Positions 29,346 to 36,329 of a stretch of 52,407 nt of DNA are shown here, piece by piece. Numbering within the stretch: the first letter of the stretch is position 1; the number at the start of each line of letters is the position of its first letter. Source of the stretch: a virus; IMG/VR virus record IMGVR_UViG_3300009008_003239, positions 1-52,407 of that record; one strand, given 5' to 3'. The translations under genes were made by a program, and so were the position numbers. The notes beneath the pieces were generated by a model, which was not told the origin of the DNA, ran no database searches, and was given only the letters and a program-made list of their open reading frames with translations.

Positions 29346-29691
29346 CCTCAACCTCTACGTCAAAATACACTTCTTGGAAATCAATAAATTCATTTATAAG
29401 CTCTTTCGAATGTGTTAATAAGTTTTGCAAATCTTCATCGCCGTAATATGTCTCTAGGCCATAAAGATTTTCTAAATGATCGGAGAATCGTTCTATCTTG
29501 TCGGACATGTCAACGATATTTCCTTCTATGTTGTTTTTCTCAACCAACAACCTTTGTACCCACCAGCATAAAAATACAATAGTTAAAATACTAATATACA
29601 ACAACAATGGGAGTAGTCCAACTACAAAAGCTAAAAGCACCCCGTTTAGAACAAGGGACACGCCAAGTAGGATTTTATTTATTTGGGTCAT
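29308..29691 (-). CDS. Small membrane protein with acidic tail (127 aa)
   Basis: Starting at the ATG at 29691, the protein has a strongly hydrophobic segment at about residues 5-45 (ILLGVSLVLNGVLLAFVVGL, then a second run ending in LCWW) that gives two membrane helices. A cytoplasmic helical region (DMSDKIERFSDHLENLYGLE) and a very acidic C-terminus (DSSEEEEATEA) follow. A TTG lies further upstream in frame, but the ATG sits right before the hydrophobic region and has AAGGA upstream. It overlaps the zinc-ribbon gene by 17 bases and the sigma gene by 38. I do not recognise the family. Confidence 0.7.
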   Translation of the reverse strand: MTQINKILLGVSLVLNGVLLAFVVGLLPLLLYISILTIVFLCWWVQRLLVEKNNIEGNIVDMSDKIERFSDHLENLYGLETYYGDEDLQNLLTHSKELINEFIDFQEVYFDVEVEDDSSEEEEATEA

Positions 29692-29932
29692 GTTCACTTT
29701 GTAATTCCTTCTTTTGTTGGACAAGTTCTTCTTGTAGTTCTTTAATGGTACTCTTTACCAACGAGCCAACTTCATTGACGGTGTTCTCTTTTTGAACATT
29801 AAAGCTTGTAGGTAGGCGTTCTAAAGCACCTGTTTTGTTGCACCGATCGCAATCAACCAATTCCTCTGTCATTGAATGGAAGGCTTCAAATTTTTCGCTG
29901 CAGCGTGTGCACCTATAGACATACTTAGGCAT
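29675..29932 (-). CDS. FmdB-like zinc-ribbon protein (85 aa)
   Basis: An N-terminal zinc ribbon of the FmdB/CxxC_CXXC_SSSS type: MPKYVYRCTRC, with the Cys pair at 8 and 11, followed by VDCDRCNK carrying the second pair about 17 residues later. After the ribbon comes a charged helical tail (ELQEELVQQKKELQSEHD), likely a coiled coil. Proteins of this family are often called regulators, but their function is uncertain. The start overlaps the end of the 57-residue gene by eight bases. It is co-transcribed with small late genes next to the sigma factor and may bind nucleic acid or polymerase; that role is a guess. Confidence 0.8.
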   Translation of the reverse strand: MPKYVYRCTRCSEKFEAFHSMTEELVDCDRCNKTGALERLPTSFNVQKENTVNEVGSLVKSTIKELQEELVQQKKELQSEHDPNK

Positions 29933-30098
29933 GTTCTCTTAAAAGCCTCTTCATCTTGTCGCGCAATCTAACAAGAAGATCCAACTTCATGTGCTCATTC
30001 CAAAAGTCATATTCAGCCGGCGTGGTTTCGAAATATTTCAAGTGCCTGTTTAAAAAATTATATACGGCGCTCGTCTCTTCCTTGTTGATGTCTATCAT
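29925..30098 (-). CDS. Small hypothetical phage protein (57 aa)
   Basis: A short frame beginning MIDINKEETSAVYNFLNRHL and ending KMKRLLREHA, encoded between two other small genes. Its ATG overlaps the stop of the 68-residue gene as ATGA, and its stop lies inside the start of the zinc-ribbon gene. This tight coupling and the well-formed amphipathic helical sequence (YDFWNEHMKLDLLVRLRDKM) support a real gene. No known family is recognised. Confidence 0.7.
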   Translation of the reverse strand: MIDINKEETSAVYNFLNRHLKYFETTPAEYDFWNEHMKLDLLVRLRDKMKRLLREHA

Positions 30099-30301
30099 TC
30101 GTTAGAACCCGGCGGATATTCGTCGTCGTGGCCATTGTTGTTTAATTTAAAAACCGGAGGGTTCATTATGTAGAGTTCTTCTTTCTCGTTTACTCTGAAG
30201 TTGAACCCCTTTAGTATTGGAACGATATCCGATTGTTCTAAGAGAGACTTTTGTAGGGCTAACATAATTGCGCCGAGGGCTTCATCCGAAAGTTTTAACA
30301 T
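30095..30301 (-). CDS. Small conserved phage protein (68 aa)
   Basis: A 68-residue protein beginning MLKLSDEALGAIMLALQKSL and ending in a polar Asn/Pro/Gly/Glu tail. The middle has DIVPILKGFNFRVNEKEEL and a MNPPVFKLNNNG segment. I recall similarly built small proteins (helical N-terminus, LKGF motif, NPP motif) in marine T4-like phages, always without known function. Its stop overlaps the next start as ATGA. No membrane segment or enzyme motif is seen. Confidence 0.75.
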   Translation of the reverse strand: MLKLSDEALGAIMLALQKSLLEQSDIVPILKGFNFRVNEKEELYIMNPPVFKLNNNGHDDEYPPGSNE

Positions 30302-30314
30302 TATTTCATCCTTT

Positions 30315-31148
30315 TTATGTTATAGCTCCATCAATTTGAAGCCAGTCTTTGTTCTTGCGAATTTCTAAATTCTTTTTCCAAGCAGATTCTAATAATACAG
30401 GATTAATATCATTTTGTTTAGCTAATTTTATCAATGATTGTATATCTTTTGGAAAACATTTACCGCCGAAGCCATAATCGCCATCAGGGCCGGGCACTTT
30501 CATGTGCATACTGTTGACCCAACCAGAAGACAACATACCTGTAGTGGCCGTTTCCCAATCTACACCTAGCGATGACGCCATTTGATAAAATTCGTTCATT
30601 ATGCTTATTTTTGTAGCATAAAAACAATTACAAAAATATTTCGTAAACTCGCTGGTAATATAATCAGTTATAATAATTGGGACATTTGAAAAATGTTTTT
30701 TAAAAAAAGATGTTAACATCTCTATTCCAAGATTGCTCTTATTAAACCCAAGTATAATTCTAGTTGGATTTAAAAAATCTTCGTTAGCCGTTCGTTCTGT
30801 TAAAAATTCAGGACTAAAAATAATATTTAAATTTGAGTACTCTTCTTGCAACCTTTTACAAGTTCCTGGTATTACTGTTGATTTTATGATCACATGTGCT
30901 GACGTGTTGTTGTCGGATAGGCATTTTAATACTGAATTGATAATCGTCGCATCAAACTCTTGCTTAGCAGAATTATAGGGGGTTGGAACACAAACAAAAA
31001 TAATATCGGACTGCCTAATCACTTGATTAATCGTGTTTCTACTTCTACTCGGATCAACATCATAAACAAATGTTTCGACGCCTTTCACTGCCATGCCATT
31101 GTCGATAGCATGTCCAACAAACCCGTTTCCTATAATACCTACTTTCAC
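30315..31148 (-). CDS. UDP-glucose/UDP-ManNAc-type dehydrogenase, short form (277 aa)
   Basis: An NAD-dependent nucleotide-sugar dehydrogenase that would oxidise the C6 hydroxyl of a UDP-hexose to the uronate. The start VKVGIIGNGFVGHA is the Rossmann GxGxxG; FSPEFLTERTA and TSEFTKYFCNCFYATKIS are family motifs. FGGKCFPKD carries the catalytic Cys. I chose the GTG at 31148, which has a strong GGAGGGG five bases upstream, over the in-frame ATG at 31163 and a TTG at 31172. The enzyme is much shorter than the usual 400-450 residues and ends soon after the central dimerisation helix, so the C-terminal UDP-binding domain is missing. With the UDP-GlcNAc 2-epimerase in the same cluster, a WecC-like role making UDP-ManNAc uronate is plausible. 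Confidence 0.85.
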   Translation of the reverse strand: MKVGIIGNGFVGHAIDNGMAVKGVETFVYDVDPSRSRNTINQVIRQSDIIFVCVPTPYNSAKQEFDATIINSVLKCLSDNNTSAHVIIKSTVIPGTCKRLQEEYSNLNIIFSPEFLTERTANEDFLNPTRIILGFNKSNLGIEMLTSFFKKHFSNVPIIITDYITSEFTKYFCNCFYATKISIMNEFYQMASSLGVDWETATTGMLSSGWVNSMHMKVPGPDGDYGFGGKCFPKDIQSLIKLAKQNDINPVLLESAWKKNLEIRKNKDWLQIDGAIT

Positions 31149-31165
31149 TTTTTCCCCTCCCATGA

Positions 31166-31810
31166 TCAACAATAGTGGTTAATTACTCTAAAGCTTTCAA
31201 ACTTAAACAAGCCTTTTTTGCTTTCTGCAAAATTTGAGTGAAACAATTCAATACAATAATTTGAAAAGTAGCTACTATCTGCTTGGGTTTTAAAATGTCT
31301 CATAAGGCACTCTGACTTAAGTGTATAGTTCTCGTTTATGTCTACAAGCAAGTTTGGTGTCCAGGTATTTAAAGTGCTGGGCGTCTTATATTCTACAAGA
31401 GAAGCTAGTGTGGCGCGCCCGAGGGCGTACATCAGGCGATTGCAAAGTTGGTGCTCAAAATGGGAGTCTTCGCTTGGAGTGCAAAATATTGCGTCATATT
31501 GTTTTGTATTAAGAAAAGATTCTATTTTCGAAACCCACTCAGCTTCATTTAGATCTTCAAAGCTTTGCTTTTCGTGATTGAGAAGGCAATTGACATTATC
31601 TAGCTTCAAGCTTCTCCAAAAATCTTGAGATTCTTTATATCGCAAACTTGTACTAGTATTGTCGGTAGACGTGCCGGTTGTCAAACACAAAACATCGAAT
31701 GAAGTATCCTTGTGCGCCATAACAACTCCAGACATAGAATACTCAACGTCATCTGGATGAGGGCTAATACACAACACTTTATCAAAATTTAAAAACTTTC
31801 GTGTCTTCAT
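31166..31810 (-). CDS. PIG-L/LmbE-family deacetylase (214 aa)
   Basis: A zinc-dependent N-acetylglucosaminyl deacetylase-like protein. The family start VLCISPHPDDVE carries the metal-binding H18, D20 and D21, and HFEH at about 117-120 gives the further His ligands. Family members remove acetyl groups from GlcNAc-containing lipids, thiols or sugars. The ATG overlaps the stop of the acyltransferase gene as ATGA. In this glycan cluster it could deacetylate an N-acetyl sugar, with the neighbouring acyltransferase re-acylating it. The pairing is inferred from gene order; the substrate is unknown. Confidence 0.88.
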   Translation of the reverse strand: MKTRKFLNFDKVLCISPHPDDVEYSMSGVVMAHKDTSFDVLCLTTGTSTDNTSTSLRYKESQDFWRSLKLDNVNCLLNHEKQSFEDLNEAEWVSKIESFLNTKQYDAIFCTPSEDSHFEHQLCNRLMYALGRATLASLVEYKTPSTLNTWTPNLLVDINENYTLKSECLMRHFKTQADSSYFSNYCIELFHSNFAESKKGLFKFESFRVINHYC

Positions 31811-32676
31811 ATTGATTTGAACCTCATTCCATTATAAATTTTAATTCCGTTTCTACGTAAAAAATCTCTTAAATCCTCTGATACTGAATTAAAATATCCC
31901 GATATAGTTTTATTTCCTATATCAAAAATTGTATCTTCTATTCCTGAACTGCTTTTCTGTTTTATGATTAATATCTTATTCTCTTGATTATAGTCATAAT
32001 TGATATCAAAATTGGCGATTTTCAATGGCATCAACACATTCGACCATCTATCCAGCAGTTGATTAATAATTCTAGCTAGTTCTTCATTTGTTGCTTCTTT
32101 AGGATATACATCTTGCTTTATTACTTTACAGGGGTTCCCTGCAGCTAAACAGCCTGCGGGTATATTCTTGTTGACTAAACTACCTATGCCAATTACAGTG
32201 TTGTCTCCTATCGAAGTATTCGGCAACATAATGCATCTCGGAGGAAGCCAGACGCTGTCCCCTATTGTAATGGGGCCAAAAGAGGCAGGAAAGCCAGAAG
32301 TCACATCGAGCCAGGCGCCATGAGTCCATAACATTGATTCTGCTCCAATTCCAACATCATCTCCTATAGTAATAGGACTATTGGGATTAATTATTGTATT
32401 CTCGAATATTCCAACATGATCTCCAATCTTGACATTAGCTTCCGGATTTTTGCTTCCGCCTCGACCAATTTCTACGCCTTTAGCTAAAAACAAGTACTCA
32501 CCGGCAATAAAATTTTGACATTCAATTTGCACATTATCCAAAATTGTTGAACACCGACCTAGGATAAAATTTCCTCTCACTTTTATTGAGACATTTTTTC
32601 CTATTACACAATTTTCACCTATCGATATTTCCTTCGCCTCGATACTAGAATTTTGATATATAAATTCTTTTTTCAT
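31807..32676 (-). CDS. Left-handed beta-helix (hexapeptide) acyltransferase (289 aa)
   Basis: The first two thirds consist of imperfect hexapeptide repeats with I/V/L-G-x-x patterns (SIGENCVIGKNVSIKVRG, VKIGDHVGIFENTIINP, ITIGDDVGIGAESMLW). A loop with WTHGAWLDVTS carries the conserved His, and SIGDNTVIGIGSLVNKNIPA follows. The segment ends LAAGNPCKVIKQD, typical of the WbbJ/maltose acetyltransferase family. These trimeric enzymes transfer acetyl or other acyl groups from acyl-CoA to sugars. The last 90 residues form a separate small region with no assignment. It sits between the epimerase and deacetylase genes, so the likely substrate is a sugar of the glycan made by this island. Confidence 0.88.
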   Translation of the reverse strand: MKKEFIYQNSSIEAKEISIGENCVIGKNVSIKVRGNFILGRCSTILDNVQIECQNFIAGEYLFLAKGVEIGRGGSKNPEANVKIGDHVGIFENTIINPNSPITIGDDVGIGAESMLWTHGAWLDVTSGFPASFGPITIGDSVWLPPRCIMLPNTSIGDNTVIGIGSLVNKNIPAGCLAAGNPCKVIKQDVYPKEATNEELARIINQLLDRWSNVLMPLKIANFDINYDYNQENKILIIKQKSSSGIEDTIFDIGNKTISGYFNSVSEDLRDFLRRNGIKIYNGMRFKSI

Positions 32677-32677
32677 T

Positions 32678-33538
32678 TTAACTTTGTTTTATTCGTTCTA
32701 TCCAATCTGTTACTTCTTTAGTAGTTTGCCAACCTAACACCTCTCTAGCTTTATTACTTTCTACTGCTACGGAGACGCGATCGCCCGGTCGGGCAGGGAC
32801 GAAAGCGATATCAGTTTCAAACATTTTTGCAATTTCTAGTATACTATAAGTCTTGTGATTGTTTAATTCAAACTCATCATTTTTGTCATATTTCCAAGAC
32901 CTTATTAGTCCATCTACTATGTCTCCAACATACGTGAAGGCTCTTTTTTGTTTCCCGCTGCCGCATATTGTTAGCGGCAAATTTGACTTATATTGTTTTT
33001 CAAAGACGCTTATCACTGATTCATAGCCTGGTGTCGGAGATGAATCGTATTTTGGGCCAAATGCGTTATAGAAATAACAAATAGCATATTTTAGCCCGTA
33101 CCAATCGGCGTAGCTTTTAATTAAATCAACAGACTTGCTCTTTGTGAAAGAGTACGGAGAATGCCCCACTCCCTCACTAGCAAAACGAGTGCTTGATGCA
33201 CCATATACTATTTTTTTAATATTATTTTGTCGACAATATTCAAGGACCGAAAAGGTACCTAGCGAGTTGGATTCCCACACTTTTTTGATATCTTCGAATG
33301 AAGTAGCTATTCTAGAATACTCTCCCAGATGAAAGACAGCGTCATAGTTTTCACCTTTCAATACCTGTTTCATGTCTTTTGTGTGCCCTTTTACATACTG
33401 CACACCTTCTATGTGGTTTTCTTCCTTGCCAGAACTATAATTGTCTATAGAGGTAATTTCATGCTGGTCTAAAAACAATCTCTCTATCAGATTGGTGCCA
33501 ATAAAGCCTGCTCCGCCAGTTACTAAAATCCTGCTCAT
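32678..33538 (-). CDS. NAD-dependent sugar epimerase/dehydratase, extended SDR (286 aa)
   Basis: A Rossmann-fold SDR that starts MSRILVTGGAGFIGTNLIE with the TGGxGFIG cofactor motif. The catalytic triad is visible as GASST (about 114-118) and Y129-S-F-T-K133. The middle and end show SRIATSFEDIKKVW and RAFTYVGDIVDGLI, common in UDP-glucose/GlcNAc 4-epimerases and related enzymes. At 286 residues it is slightly short. It likely changes the stereochemistry of a UDP- or dTDP-sugar. The exact reaction cannot be read from the sequence. It ends one base before the acyltransferase start. Confidence 0.88.
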   Translation of the reverse strand: MSRILVTGGAGFIGTNLIERLFLDQHEITSIDNYSSGKEENHIEGVQYVKGHTKDMKQVLKGENYDAVFHLGEYSRIATSFEDIKKVWESNSLGTFSVLEYCRQNNIKKIVYGASSTRFASEGVGHSPYSFTKSKSVDLIKSYADWYGLKYAICYFYNAFGPKYDSSPTPGYESVISVFEKQYKSNLPLTICGSGKQKRAFTYVGDIVDGLIRSWKYDKNDEFELNNHKTYSILEIAKMFETDIAFVPARPGDRVSVAVESNKAREVLGWQTTKEVTDWIERIKQS

Positions 33539-34263
33539 AGTTTATAGCTCTTGTATCTGTTGTGATATCCTCTGCTCTTTATATTGACGTACGGATCCCA
33601 TATAGAACCAAAGCTAATCATCCAACAATTTCGGCCTATCACAGGATATAACTCGTCCTGTATTGGTAAAGTTGGCATGCCAGCAGACATCCCAAAGACC
33701 ACATCATCATACTTTTCATATACATCCAACATATCACTAATTATTTGATCTTTCTTTGTCCAGCAATCAACTGCTGGGATATCTACGTAGTCAACATACT
33801 TAATGTTCAGATCTCTTTTTCTAGGTTCCGATACTATTACAAAGTTCATTTTTTCAAGTTGCTTCTTTAGATCTCCAAGTTTTCCTTTTTCTGCACAATC
33901 ATACAGTGAATCCTCAATCTCAACATCATGAAGGTTCAATGAACTTAGGTTGTATTTTTCGATATATTTCTTAAATAATTTACTAGTGTGTCTGCCGTTG
34001 CCGTGCCCAGTGTACCAATCCTTGCTACATATTTTAGGATATTTTTTTTCAACAACAAACGTGTTGTGTATTGCCTCCCCTAGGGATTGAAAATACTGAT
34101 GTTTATCAGCGTTAACGCTACCTAAGTAATTTTTAGGCATCCACCCCAAGGCTTTAAAAAGCGCAAAAAGTTCGCCGTCACCGAACTTGCCAAGCGTATA
34201 GTAGTCTCCTTTTTCTAACAAGTCAATGTAATCATACATGGTGTAATTTTTAAAAGTTATCAT
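33535..34263 (-). CDS. GT-D-like glycosyltransferase candidate (242 aa)
   Basis: Starts MITFKNYTMYDYIDLLEKGD and soon shows YYTLGKFGDGELFALF, matching the R/KFGDGE motif of GT-D (DUF1792) glycosyltransferases, where the acidic residues bind metal and sugar nucleotide. Later segments include KDWYTGHGNGRHTSKLF, FVIVSEPRKRDL, DDVVFGMSAGMPTLPIQDEL and NCWMISFGSIWDPYV, in line with the second Rossmann-like half. It overlaps the epimerase gene by four bases and follows the remains of a methyltransferase. The GT-D assignment is motif-based; the acceptor is unknown. Confidence 0.6.
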   Translation of the reverse strand: MITFKNYTMYDYIDLLEKGDYYTLGKFGDGELFALFKALGWMPKNYLGSVNADKHQYFQSLGEAIHNTFVVEKKYPKICSKDWYTGHGNGRHTSKLFKKYIEKYNLSSLNLHDVEIEDSLYDCAEKGKLGDLKKQLEKMNFVIVSEPRKRDLNIKYVDYVDIPAVDCWTKKDQIISDMLDVYEKYDDVVFGMSAGMPTLPIQDELYPVIGRNCWMISFGSIWDPYVNIKSRGYHNRYKSYKL

Positions 34264-34279
34264 ACAGCCTTATTCCTTA

Positions 34280-34567
34280 TCATATCAGCTTATACAGCAC
34301 AATACATTCTTCATCGTTGATGTACAACTGTTCTGCTTTAAAAAGTTTTAAAAACGTTTCTTTAAAGTCATAGTGGCTGTGATCATCGATAAATACATGA
34401 CTACCGGGTTTGAGATGCCCCATCATATGCAGGAAAGCAATATTTCGGCCGTTGCCATTTGGCCCGTCTAATATCATCAAGTCATAATCGCCAACTATGT
34501 CGTTCTCTTGAACGTCATAAAAATTATTTTTTGCAAAATCCCTAAAGATAGTTTGCCCAGTGTCCAA
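34280..34567 (-). pseudogene. C-terminal remnant of a sugar-cluster methyltransferase
   Basis: A frame of 95 codons opening with TTG two codons after a TAA. It contains the back half of a class I methyltransferase-type fold: VGDYDLMILDGPNGNGRNIA is the strand holding the DGP motif, then HLKPGSHVFIDDHSHYDF, and the end YINDEECIVLYKLI. The SAM-binding first half (GxGxG motif) is absent. Upstream in another frame lies MLTNEKIQQYNTNGW, which reads like the proper N-terminus but runs into stop codons. An internal deletion plus frameshift of a host-derived glycan methyltransferase explains this best; a functional short protein is possible but less likely. Confidence 0.55.
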
Positions 34568-34609
34568 CCATTAGTGTTGTATTGTTGAATTTTTTCATTT
34601 GTTAACATA

Positions 34610-34753
34610 TCATTTCCGCTTGCTGTCTTTTCTTAAAACCAAATCAAGCACTAGAGGGTATTCATATACTCTTGACCAAGAATTATAAATCGGATTTGAT
34701 TTTTCTTCTGTCAAAATTTTTCTAAATTCTAAAACTTTAAATTTATTTTGCAC
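34610..34753 (-). pseudogene. N-terminal remnant of a second glycan-cluster protein
   Basis: A 47-codon frame starting at GTG inside the end of the epimerase gene and stopping at 34610-34612. It reads QNKFKVLEFRKILTEEKSNP followed by IYNSWSRVYEYPLVLDLVL. This resembles the opening of sugar-cluster methyltransferases found near glycosyltransferases, in which the SRVYEYPLVLD segment precedes a missing SAM-binding domain. The frame ends abruptly at RKDSKRK. Together with the downstream fragment it suggests that one or two methyltransferase genes have been deleted in place. Similarity to methyltransferases is from memory of the family and is modest. Confidence 0.45.
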
Positions 34754-35762
34754 TTATTTCTCCCCGGTCAAAATTCGTAGAAAGAATTTTTAAAACTCTA
34801 TCTGCTGATCTTCCATCCCCATACGGGGACCTACATTCTATCACATAATCTTTAATATGTTGATTAAAAACATCTTTTAAATTTTGTGGATCAGCAACCA
34901 TAAAGCTGCTAGTATTAACAGCCTCTGGTCTTTCTGTCGTCTCTCTACAGACTAAGCACTTTTTATTAAAAAAAGAACATTCTTCTTGAAGACCACCACT
35001 GTCTGTTATGACCATGCGACACTTAACAAGAACCCTCATGAGTTCGTCATGAGCCATTGGTTTCACAACGCGGACATCAGATAAAATATGTTTATTTTTC
35101 TGAACATTTGGATTAGGGTGTAGGGGTAGAATAAAGTCTAAATCCTTATTTCTTTTAGCTAATTCGTTTATTGACTTAAACCAAGAATGCAATGTTGCAT
35201 GATTTTCGCGGCGGTGCATTGTCACCAATACTTTATCTGCATACTCACAACTCGCCTTATAGTGTAGTAAGTTGTCTAAGACTGTATTTCCCACAACATG
35301 AATAGGGGCAGTAACTCCCTCTCTTAATAAATTTGCCTTGTTTGTGTTGGTCGGACACAGATGCACAGAAGCTATAGCAGAAACAATCTTTCTATTGTAT
35401 TCTTCGGGATATGGATTGTTTACATCTTGTGTGCGCAGGCCTGCTTCGAGATGAACAACCTCGATTTTCCTATGCATTGCTGCTATGGCGAGGCCCACAA
35501 CAGAACTTGTGTCCCCTTGGACTATTACATGAGTTATGTTTTCAAAACACTCATCTGGTATGGAAAGGCAGTTTTTAATAACTGAATCTAAACGGTTACC
35601 CGGATAATCAACCATTTTCAGCTTAAAGTCTGCTTTCTTGGGGGCAATATCCTGATGCTGTCCAGTAAACAGTGTCTTATATGGAATTCTACCTCTAAAA
35701 GTCTCTATCAATGGTTTGACCTTAATATATTCAGGTCTTGTGCCAAAAGTTATTAATATCAT
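34743..35762 (-). CDS. wecB: UDP-N-acetylglucosamine 2-epimerase (non-hydrolysing) (339 aa)
   Basis: A WecB/MnaA-family enzyme that interconverts UDP-GlcNAc and UDP-ManNAc. It starts MILITFGTRPEYIKVKPLIE and shows TGQHQD. The catalytic acids are in VIVQGDTSS, VVHLEAGLRT and NPYPEEYNRK, and the catalytic His in MHRRENH. The C-terminal MVITDSGGLQEECSFF and CLVCRETTERPEA segments bind UDP. All key residues appear intact. The ATG overlaps the stop of the methyltransferase gene by four bases. At 339 residues it is slightly shorter than the usual 370. Together with the dehydrogenase at 30.3 kb it could supply UDP-ManNAc uronate. Confidence 0.92.
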   Translation of the reverse strand: MILITFGTRPEYIKVKPLIETFRGRIPYKTLFTGQHQDIAPKKADFKLKMVDYPGNRLDSVIKNCLSIPDECFENITHVIVQGDTSSVVGLAIAAMHRKIEVVHLEAGLRTQDVNNPYPEEYNRKIVSAIASVHLCPTNTNKANLLREGVTAPIHVVGNTVLDNLLHYKASCEYADKVLVTMHRRENHATLHSWFKSINELAKRNKDLDFILPLHPNPNVQKNKHILSDVRVVKPMAHDELMRVLVKCRMVITDSGGLQEECSFFNKKCLVCRETTERPEAVNTSSFMVADPQNLKDVFNQHIKDYVIECRSPYGDGRSADRVLKILSTNFDRGEISAK

Positions 35763-36328
35763 TTTGTTTTTTTATAAAAATAAAATTTTGCTTTAGTTTG
35801 CTCTTCAAAAGGATTTTCTAAAATTTTAAAATTCTCAAAATTATACTTTTCTACATCAGTAGTAAATTTTCTGTGGCACACGTGGCCAGCCGGGCATGCG
35901 TCAAAATTAGTACTATAAATAATGACATATTGCTCAGAAGACAAAAACAAGTTCTCTAAATGCTGATGATAGGTTTCTTTTTCAGTCAGATGGTATATAA
36001 CATCTAGTGAAATAGTTAGCTCTGCTTTATGTGACATGGTAAACTCTTCCAATAATCTAAACTTAAGATGCGGCTTGTCGCCATGGCGATTGTTGCAAAT
36101 GTCAACTGCGGATTGATAATCATACCCAGTATAATTTTTATATTTGATATTGGATAGCTGTATTCCATCTCCGCAACCAAGCTCTATTACTGATTCCGGG
36201 GCATAATCAGTCAAGAATTTGTTAATAACTTCCTGCTTATATACACACAGATCACCACGAGAGCCGGCGCCGGGGCCCAGATTACCTTTTAAATATCTAT
36301 TTTGCCAATATTCCCTACTGTCAAGCAT
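35759..36328 (-). CDS. SAM-dependent methyltransferase (189 aa)
   Basis: A class I methyltransferase. MLDSREYWQNRYLKGNLGPG opens the protein, and SVIELGCGDGIQLSNIKYKN is motif I (ELGCGDG binds SAM). YTGYDYQSAVDIC is the motif II acidic strand. ELTISLDVIYHLTEKETYHQ is the motif IV region with the characteristic SLDVIYHL. The end FYFYKKTK is a final strand. It lies within the glycan island directly downstream of the fused glycosyltransferase gene and probably methylates a sugar or terminal group; the substrate is inferred from context. Confidence 0.87.
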   Translation of the reverse strand: MLDSREYWQNRYLKGNLGPGAGSRGDLCVYKQEVINKFLTDYAPESVIELGCGDGIQLSNIKYKNYTGYDYQSAVDICNNRHGDKPHLKFRLLEEFTMSHKAELTISLDVIYHLTEKETYHQHLENLFLSSEQYVIIYSTNFDACPAGHVCHRKFTTDVEKYNFENFKILENPFEEQTKAKFYFYKKTK

Positions 36329-36329
36329 G

